A stretch of 64,000 nucleotides of DNA from Chalara sp. BL73. Taxonomy: Eukaryota > Ascomycota > Leotiomycetes > Helotiales. The notes below the pieces were generated by a model that saw only the letters and a list, made by a program, of their open reading frames with translations, made no database searches and had not been told where the DNA came from. Every line of letters begins with the position of its first letter. Position 1 is the first letter of the stretch. A program made the position numbers and the translations under genes. Shown one piece after another: positions 56,938-64,000 of the stretch. Where the stretch lies: the NCBI GenBank assembly GCA_918026815.1, contig CAKJVC010000017.1, positions 496,001 to 560,000 of the forward strand, in the 5' to 3' direction.

Positions 56938-57835
56938 GCTCAAGGCTACCCTTTTGGTGTCGGTTGTTGTGCTACTGCTTTTGAATGTGCATAGACAGGA
57001 GCGGATTTTTCTTACCTGTTGGTCTCTGGTGTTCTTGAGCATTATCATGGTAGTGGGCTGGAGTAATGGTTACTTGGACCTTGTATTGCTTATCCTTTGC
57101 ATAAGGATATGCTGAAACTCTTGACCTTGAATATTAAGCTTGGTTTTCAGCCATCTCTTCCCAATTTCTTCATTAATCCTGCGATTGTAATACACCTATA
57201 ATAGCTCAACCGAAGGATTTATAAGTGGCGCTGCTAAATATGGCTTTACATTAGTGCGAGCGCGTTGGAATATCTGAATAGCCTTGTGTAACGGTGAGCA
57301 ATATCTTAGGCGTTACAAATAGACTCGAAAGATCTTGAATTGGCCAAGGACTGCTATGAACACAAGGAAAAGCTGTAGAAAGAAGGAGGCGTGATGGTCA
57401 GACCAGTTAATGCCACAGGCTATATTGGTGCAAGCATTGCGAATGCTTGTGTGAGAGCTCGGATTGTCACCGGTTGCTATCGTTGATATAAGAGCTTGGG
57501 AAACTCCTTCACAGATTAAACAAGCGTAGACGTTGCGGAATAAATTGGGGAGAATAAGCTTGGTTTGTGGCCTTGCTGGGAGCTGCAATCATTAGGCGTA
57601 GTAAAACTAAGCAAATGTACCTGGCTGGCGTGACTGTTCTCCTTGAATTTTTATTTGCTTCGTGGTCCCCAGCACTCGCTGGTCAACCCTCTGGGCTTGC
57701 TCACGCGTTCGACACAAATTCCCCATTATGCGGACCAGATGTTGGGTAATCGAAGTCAGGCTATGACTTTTCATTCAGAAGCTAAGCCGGCTTGATGCAG
57801 TAACTCCCCCCAAACCCATGCCATGAACTATTCCT
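56938..57835. other. Intergenic, 0.9 kb
   Basis: Convergent 3' ends of UBC11 and eL31. No gene seen; a 60-codon plus-strand frame at 57567-57749 is not supported. Confidence 0.6.
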
Positions 57836-58512
57836 CTATTCCTCAACGGCGGTAGTTTGCAAACCCTTCGCGCTCTTAACATTGACGGCCTGAACGTAAC
57901 TGTAGAGCTTCTACTCTATAAATTAGCACTATTACGTTCACAAATAGGATCTGGAACTTCGGCAGAAATTCTTGTAGGCTAGAAATGCAAGGCAAACAAC
58001 TTGTCGGCAGCGCCAATAACTTTTTGACTCCCAGCTCCGGGTAGATGATATTGTAAGCCTGAGAGCAAAATAACCTTACCTCCTTCGCACCCTCCTCATC
58101 GTTACGCTTTCTCGAGATGCGGACACGCAGCCTGTACGGGACACCCTTGATGCCAGACTCCCAGACCTTTTTGTTCAATTGAGGATCAAGACGAACGTCG
58201 GTTGTGCCCTGCCATCTTACGCGTTAGTCCTTATTCCTTCTCACCAAATCGTGCGCTCTCTTCGAGCTATGGGCGTGAAACCGTACCATTGACAGTGTAG
58301 CAAACTTCTTGATCTCCTTGATGGCTCGTGGTGCCCGCTTCTTGAAGGTAACGCCATGGAGCTGTACTTCTATCAGCACATCCCTCTTATGCCAGACTAG
58401 GCTAACAACATACTCTCTTGTGTAGATGGATGGTATATTCGCGCGCGATAACATCGGAGATGGCGGAACGACCGGTGGCCTTGCCGGCTGACTTCTTGGT
58501 CTTTGTCGACAT
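57836..58512 (-). CDS. RPL31: 60S ribosomal protein eL31
   Basis: Four exons, 58512-58414, 58361-58287, 58208-58080 and 57910-57836, give 125 aa, all junctions phase 0. Introns are 52, 78 and 169 nt, and an intron-rich layout is usual for fungal ribosomal protein genes. The protein reads [20 protein letters not shown], then [38 protein letters not shown] and [19 protein letters not shown], matching eL31 throughout and complete to the stop. eL31 sits by the polypeptide exit tunnel, where it helps recruit nascent-chain factors. Codon use is strongly biased to preferred codons. Divergent from RAX1, with about 400 bp between starts. Confidence 0.97.
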
Positions 58513-58914
58513 TTCTGGGTATGTTAGATTCAGTATTTTCTAGCACGGTTGCAAGACTGCTATGGAATTCGGGCTAGAACAAAGGCGTGTGGTAGATTCG
58601 CTCGATCAAAGTATGAGTCGCTAATATGCAAGAGAATTACTATACATACTGGAAGGTTGTGTCGTGACTTGTCGTTGAACTGATTGATCTCGGCTTCACT
58701 TTTTTCGAATGGGTTTGTGTGGGCAAAATCTCGGCTAGCTGCCTCAGGCTTCCTCTGGGATGAGTTGCACGTGATGATTCACAGAATACTATTGATGCCT
58801 TAGGCATAAACAGCCATAGCTGATACATTCGAGGTCAGGTCTTTGCTAATCATACTTGCTTTCGCGGGAATACGCTTTCTCATCAACAATTATCGCAAAG
58901 CAGACCTCGCCAAC
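58513..58914. promoter_or_regulatory. Divergent promoter region of eL31 and RAX1
   Basis: A 402-bp spacer between two starts on opposite strands; it must contain both promoters. No specific element could be named with confidence. Confidence 0.5.
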
Positions 58915-60152
58915 ATGGAGCAAGGACTTCCCTCCACGGAGTCGCCTGCACCGGTTGTTCTTACTCGCCTCCCTACGCTGTTTGAGTGCCTCAGTAGAAG
59001 AACTCAGCCTCCTGTTGATTTGTTCTCCTTTTATATTTATATGCGCGACTTCCAAAGATCCGTCGATTACTTAGACTTCTGGTATGATACCGATGCTCTC
59101 CTCTTGAATCTATTTGCTGCTTACCAATTGGTTATAGGCTTGATGTTGCTCAACACATGTCTCTCTGCCGGCACTATGTTCGTGGTCTCCGACGCTCAGT
59201 TATGATCGGTACCCCAGATGGCGACAAGGCACAATCAAAGCGATCTTCTGTCCTTCTTGAGACCTTGGGTGATATGAATCACCCTGTAGCTGGACCGTCC
59301 CACCTCAGCAGCGAGAAGGAAAAGAATCAAGATGCACAAATGTCAGCCTTCCTTCGCGAGCAGAACAACAATAATAATGGCATTGGTCACTCCCCCTCGA
59401 ATAGTCTTGGTTCTCATACCTCAGCTGCGCGACATGCTGCTTCTCACGATCAGCCACGTCCAAGCTTCATGGACAGCCCTCTGCATAACACCGATTCCAA
59501 CTCTCCAGCCCGCGAGGCCACCAGAGCAGACATCAGAGCCTCGGCTGAGAAAATTCTCTATACTTACCTACTTCCCAGTGCTGAGCGTGAGATTATCATT
59601 CCAGCTCAAATTGTTCATGAGATTACTATTGCCATTGAGCAGGATGGTCGCGACGATCCCGAGGTCTTCGATGCTGCCAAGGACTATGTTTTCCAGGCCA
59701 TGGAGCGTGATGCTTTCCCAGGTTTCCTTCAGATGAAGGCTCTTGGTAACCTCATTCCACCAACTGAGATGCTCAGAGTTATTTTTGGTCTTATTGCTGT
59801 TTTTGCTGGATATTGGGCTGGTTCGGTTCTCTGCATGACTGGTGCTTCTCGAGAACGCCGTGCTTGGGTATGCTCAATATTTCTTTATTAAAAGTTGTAT
59901 GGCTAACATATATAGATCACCATCCCATTCACACTCGGCTGGTATGCACTTATCACACGCCAATACTCCATTGACCCTATCCTGGCATTCGCTGGCTACA
60001 GTGAGTACTCTCTTGGAAGCTTGGCCAAGATCAAGGAGCCATATATCAACAAACTGCTCAGAAAGCGAGCTCTGATGTGCATTCTCGTCTTCCTCCTCTT
60101 CGACGCTGCACATGTCCTCATTTTCACTTTGGTCCCTGCCAGACACATTTGA
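58915..60152 (+). CDS. RAX1: RGS-domain membrane protein, RAX1-like bud-site/polarity factor
   Basis: Exons 58915-59081, 59138-59867 and 59916-60152 give 377 aa in phase (GTATGA and GTATGC donors). The first two exons rebuild an RGS domain: LPTLFECLSRRTQPPVDLFS, RSVDYLDFW | LDVAQHMSLCRHYVR, then after a Ser/Asn-rich insert EKILYTYLLPSAEREI and FPGFLQMKALGNL. The C-terminal third has several hydrophobic helices (VIFGLIAVFAGYWAGSVLCM, TIPFTLGWYALI, CILVFLLFDAAHVLIFTLV). An RGS domain with C-terminal membrane helices is the architecture of Rax1, which with Rax2 marks bud sites in yeast and affects polarity and conidiation in filamentous fungi. The long insert inside the domain is usual here. Confidence 0.85.
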
Positions 60153-60617
60153 ACATATGAGCACCAAACGCTCAAGAAAGTACATAAGGCGTTAACGGAC
60201 AAGTGGGAAATTATATACCTGTATCAATATGGTAATGAAATGGGAATTTTCTTGGCGTTGACTGGAGGAGTTGCTCTATATGAGCCTACGAGCAACTCTT
60301 GCATGAGGAGCTTATGGAGAAGTGCCTCCTTCTTTCGTGCACATCATGATTGTAGATTAGCTAGCTAGCTTGCTGATACCAAATGAATAATGGAACCTTA
60401 TGATTTAAATCTTACTCCTACTTTCTTTGCGTCAACCTGATTCCGGAACGAGCAGGACCATCCTGAAGATCAGGCATAATTATGCTTCGAAGCTTGAAAT
60501 ATCGCAGCAGTCCCCATCATCAGTTCTCGACGCTGCCACTCTATTCTCAATCACATCTAGCTCACGTCAAGTACTTGCCTCCCTAATATATACGCCCTTA
60601 GTATCCCTTCCCTCGTC

Positions 60618-60740
60618 ATGCCTCACAACACCGCCCCACGCATCTCCCAAGACAAATCGCCCCTCAGCGGACAACCCCAATTCATGGGGACGCCTCGTGC
60701 GGCTATGCGTATATCAGCGCCCGGCGGGCGGCCATGGTAA
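60618..60740 (+). CDS. Candidate micro-ORF or first exon
   Basis: A 40-codon frame in a GC-rich patch; third positions are largely C or G, unlike the flanking DNA. It starts MPHNTAPRISQDKSPL and ends ISAPGGRPW. A GTAAGG splice donor overlaps its stop (60737), so it could instead be the first exon of a spliced gene whose remainder I cannot see. No family recognised. Confidence 0.33.
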   Translation: MPHNTAPRISQDKSPLSGQPQFMGTPRAAMRISAPGGRPW

Positions 60741-60899
60741 GGAAGGGCTTGCGGAGGGCAGGCGTGCGGGGATGGTTTTTGTGATGTGTGTGATTCTTAG
60801 GCTTTCGTCTACGAATTTTCTTTTTCTCTGTTCTGCTTTCGTGGGTCTGGGGGATGCGTATGCTAATGTGGTTTGGTGGCTTGTTTCTTTGTTGTGGTC

Positions 60900-60935
60900 A
60901 TATATATATACATACATATATATATATATATATAT
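60900..60935. repeat. TA/CATA microsatellite
   Basis: A run of TA dinucleotides interrupted by two CATA units. Confidence 0.9.
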
Positions 60936-61199
60936 TTGAGTTGTGTGCTTTAACGATTGCTGGGATAGCTTCGGGCACTTGCATTTTTATAAATACAATC
61001 TGCGTTGCAGCAGCGAGACGGGATGTAGACTTGTTGTATCCTTGGTATTTGGTGTTGTGTATTTCATTCCCTGGTGAGCTAGTATGCATCTCTTCTATGT
61101 ACCTTCTATGATGATAACCCAGGTATTATTGATTCTGGCCATCCTTCAGCCAAGCGAGTAGCCATCTTCGTCATGCTTTCCCATCATAGGAAGGGGATC

Positions 61200-62136
61200 T
61201 CACTTTCCGTGGCCGAAGAACCCGTTCTTCTTCTTTGCGGCCTTGCTGCCCCTCCGCTCGCCCTCTTCCGTATCATTCTCCTCGTCCACATCCATACCAT
61301 CCTCATCGCCATCATCGCTAATACGCTCAACATCCCTCTTCCCCACCACATTCCCCACCATCTTACCCACGCCGCCGAAGAATCCCTTCCCCTCCCCTTC
61401 CTCCTTGCCTTTCCCGCCACTTTTCTTATCCTCCACCAGCCCCTCGACGATCTTCTCCCAATCCTCTTCTGCCTTCTGCCTTTTCGCCGACTCTGCCTTG
61501 ATATGCTGAATCTGCATCTCCAGATCCGTCAATGTTGAACTGCACCTCGCAGACCATGCAGCCAATGTGTTTAACATAGCGGTGGTGCTTGAAGGCGGCA
61601 GGTCTCGCAGGGGAGAGATGGAGGATAAATGCACGACCTCATGATAAGGATCCAGGCTGCCCTGCACGAGCCCCGCGTACACGGCACTAATCACCACCTC
61701 CTCCAGTTCCTTCTCGCTCTCCAGCCCAAGCTTCTCCTTCAGCGCCGCGTATGTTAAGTTCTTGGGATCTTTGGCGAGGGAGAGGAAAGAGAGCTGGCGG
61801 AGCTTGAGAGTTTGAGCGGGGTTTAAAGCAGGCAGCGATGGAATAGATTGGTATTCGCTGTATGTGCCGTAGCTGAAGATCTCGAGATGCTTCAGGTAAG
61901 CTGCCTGCTCTTCAGGAGCACTCTCTAGGGCGCGGATATTGGATGTGTTGAGGAGCTCGGCGAAAACGAATGTGTTAGGATGGGATGTAGCTCGAGAGAT
62001 GAGGTCTGCTGCGGCGCGGGATGAGGATGCGGATTTGGTGAGAGCAAGGAAGGGCTGTAATTGTCAGTCCCTGATTCTCATAAGTAGAAGTAGATGAGGC
62101 TACCTCCAAGGAATTCAGAGCTTTGGTTTGCTCCAT
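61200..62136 (-). CDS. CSN7: COP9 signalosome subunit 7 (PCI domain)
   Basis: Exons 62136-62104 and 62054-61200, joined across a 49-nt intron (GTAGCC...TACAG), give 295 aa. The N-terminus MEQTKALNSLE | PFLALTKSASSSRAA continues into helical repeats (FVFAELLNTSNIRALE, YLKHLEIFSYGTYSEY). The PCI winged helix follows: LRQLSFLSLAKDPKNLTYAAL and EEVVISAVYAGLVQGSLD. The C-terminal tail is Lys/Glu/Gly-rich and acidic. This order is that of CSN7, which in the signalosome supports CSN5 removal of Nedd8 from cullins; in Aspergillus it affects light-dependent development. The tail is longer than in animals but common in fungi. Convergent with RAX1 and divergent from the copper ATPase. Confidence 0.9.
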
Positions 62137-63592
62137 TGTGAAGTTGTGGGCGAGCCTGGTAGAGGGCTAGAGAAGCTGTTGTTGGGTCACAAGGCTGCCG
62201 TTCGATAGTCACACAGATGTGAGGCTTCGGGATTTCTTTGGCCTGATCCAGTTTGCAAAATGCAGGCTAGGGCGGGACAGCAGGCTTCTGATTTGCAGAT
62301 GAGGCTCTGCTGTATGAAACGATCAAGTCAAAAACAAAAGCTTGACTAGTTGTGATATGGTGAGAGTTTACTAGTCCCGGGGGGGTCTGATGTTTGACCA
62401 TGTTTCCAAAATCCACCAAGTGAGAGATCTCCCCGGTGCGACTTGGCAGCTGTAGCCTTCCCGCCTCGCCTTTCCCCTGTGTTTTTCCCCCCTTCGTTTT
62501 ATATGTCCTGTACTATTTGACACTGGCGGCACCTGTACGTAGGGATACCTCAGTCACTTTTCGTGATATCAGGTCCACCCCCTGGTAGTCAATACCTACC
62601 GTCCATCTCACGTCAACTCGAGGGCTGACGACGCTCACAAAGTAAAGAAAAGAATGCGTAGCATAGCATACACATGGCCATAGCCATGAATGAGAAGTAG
62701 CGAGATTGGAGCTTACGCAGCATCGTGTATCTGCTTTGGAGAGATCGCCCAGATCAGGAAATGTCAATTATGTACTTTATCGTACAGGCTAGCGACTATT
62801 GTATTTCAGCATTGACGCTGACGCATCTGTCCCCTCCCCGGTCCCTTCGCATACGTCCTTTTTTGGGGACATGGACGCTCTTTGAGACACGAACCCCCCC
62901 CTACAGACACCAGAACAAGCAAAAGGAAACAGGCCCTAATTGTCGAACCGTGGGCCCCCCTCCCTGGCCCCCTGGCCTGGCACAATACCACCTTCAAAAC
63001 ACACACACACCCTCCCGATTTTGCCGATAATCCACTCATATTGCTCCTCAAACTTCGCTTTTCTTTGTCTGCCTCCGTCTCTCTCTTTTCTCTGCATAAT
63101 TTCTCTCCATTGGAATTCGTTTGCAAACCTATTTCTCCCTTTTTCTTCTTTTCCTAGTCGCAATATCGCAATCCGACCGGATATCACGTTGATTGTCGAT
63201 CCTTCGTGGGGGAAAAGGATCAAGAGTCCGCTTGTGGCGTGCCGAGAGAGAGCCCCCCCCAAAAGGTTGCAGGAAGCCAAAGGAGACAGACCTGACCTAA
63301 ACCTTAGGGCAGCTGGTCCGTAACGACACACCTTTATAGGAAACAGGACAGCCATCCGCGGCGGGAGCTGGTCTTCTGCTCTCAAAGGACTTGGTCCATA
63401 ATACCGTGTAAAGTGAATGTATATAAATTAAGCAGGTAAGGCGTTGATTTGCCGAGTGTGGCTGTTCTGCCTGTTATTACAAATGTTGGCTGACACCTGC
63501 ATAGTCATACGAGCCCCGATCCGTAATACCCTCCTCCGAGAGGCATCTCACCACCCAGTGACCGCTGCTCGGAGCAGACATCGTATCTCACC
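62137..63592. promoter_or_regulatory. Divergent upstream region of CSN7 and the copper ATPase
   Basis: A 1.46-kb spacer. A pyrimidine-rich tract at about 63060-63160 is of the sort found near fungal transcription starts. Open frames here run through low-complexity C/T sequence and are not called genes. No copper-response element could be assigned with confidence. Confidence 0.45.
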
Positions 63593-64000
63593 ATGGCGCC
63601 CAAATACCTGAAAGTTGCCCCTAGAGAGCTGGAGTTGGAACCAGAGGCTGCGAGTACCACGGCGCATATGGCTACAACGACGTTGAAGGTCGGCGGCATG
63701 ACCTGCGGCGCATGTACTTCTGCCGTCGAATCCGGATTCAAGGGCATGGACGGTGTCGGAAATGTGTCGGTGAGCTTGGTCATGGAGAGGGCAGTGGTAA
63801 TTCACGATCCGCAGAAGGTATCGGCGGAAATGATACGGGAGACGATTGAGGATCGGGGATTCGATGCAGAAGTGCTTGCTACCGACCTACCTTCGCCAAT
63901 GTTCAACAGGAACGGGTATTTAAAGGCCGCAGACGAGCAAGACGAGGGAGCGCCGACAACTACCACCACCACAATTGCCGTGGAGGGAATGACATGCGGC
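63593..64000 (+). CDS. CCC2: Copper-transporting P1B-type ATPase, 5' part
   Basis: Open from ATG 63593 to the window edge (136 codons visible). The first heavy-metal-associated domain has the copper-binding GMTCGAC motif (Cys38, Cys41) and a typical VSVSLVMERAVV strand and IRETIEDRGFDAE helix. A second domain begins at the very end with EGMTCG. Two or more N-terminal HMA domains mark the Ccc2/ATP7 class, which loads copper into Golgi proteins such as laccases and the iron-uptake multicopper oxidase. The membrane and catalytic (DKTGT) parts lie beyond the window. No intron is needed so far. Confidence 0.94.
   Translation, partial: MAPKYLKVAPRELELEPEAASTTAHMATTTLKVGGMTCGACTSAVESGFKGMDGVGNVSVSLVMERAVVIHDPQKVSAEMIRETIEDRGFDAEVLATDLPSPMFNRNGYLKAADEQDEGAPTTTTTTIAVEGMTCG

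Larger units (their letters stand above)
60153..61199. other. Intergenic, 1 kb
   Basis: Contains a candidate 40-codon ORF (60618-60740) and a TA/CATA microsatellite (both listed). The rest holds the convergent 3' ends of RAX1 and CSN7. Confidence 0.55.

Noticed and set aside
60427..60939. 170-codon plus-strand frame
   Set aside because: It runs through the TA microsatellite and has no ATG at its start; only the smaller GC-rich ORF inside has coding-like bias.
62725..63385. Several overlapping open frames on both strands upstream of the copper ATPase
   Set aside because: They run through C/T-rich low-complexity promoter DNA; none has a motif.

Overview
The window reads as nuclear DNA of a filamentous ascomycete (Pezizomycotina). 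The evidence is short introns of about 40-170 nt with GT...AG ends, Zn(II)2Cys6 regulators, a rhodopsin-domain membrane protein of the kind fungi expand, a xylitol-type dehydrogenase, and clear fungal orthologues (ROK1, VPS8, CHK1, RAX1, CSN7). A leotiomycete is possible, but nothing here proves it. No tRNA, rRNA, CRISPR array or intact transposon was seen.

Region 1 (1-13.5 kb) holds accessory genes. These are the 3' end of an FAD-dependent oxidoreductase, an NmrA-like reductase, a DUF155 (RMD1-type) membrane protein, and an unusual N-myristoylation/PPxY/hexapeptide-repeat protein. A broken Zn2Cys6 regulator and an intact one follow, then a small unknown protein. Region 2 (13.8-18.7 kb) has the rRNA-processing helicase ROK1, a GPI-anchored-type surface protein and a xylitol/sorbitol dehydrogenase.

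Region 3 (19-32.5 kb) is gene-poor and largely AT-rich. It has a decayed MFS transporter, a rhodopsin-domain membrane protein, a frameshifted small secreted protein, two diverged copies of an 80-bp repeat, microsatellites and a GC-rich hairpin. It looks like a fast-evolving, repeat-affected compartment between conserved blocks.

Region 4 (32.6-64 kb) is mostly housekeeping: VPS8 (CORVET tethering), mS38/COX24 (mitochondrial ribosome), a 1146-aa Ser-rich membrane protein, an F-box protein, a SprT-like metallopeptidase, CHK1, the APC/C E2 UBC11, ribosomal protein eL31, RAX1 (RGS/polarity), CSN7 (COP9 signalosome) and the start of a copper P-type ATPase. CHK1/UBC11, eL31/RAX1 and CSN7/Cu-ATPase are divergent pairs. 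The CHK1/UBC11 spacer holds a cluster of MluI-box-like sites, which would fit shared cell-cycle control.

Exon structures were worked out by hand from reading-frame continuity, splice-site consensus and recalled family sequence. The gene-level calls with continuous frames are solid. Start codons of the GPI protein, the dehydrogenase and the SprT-like gene are less certain.
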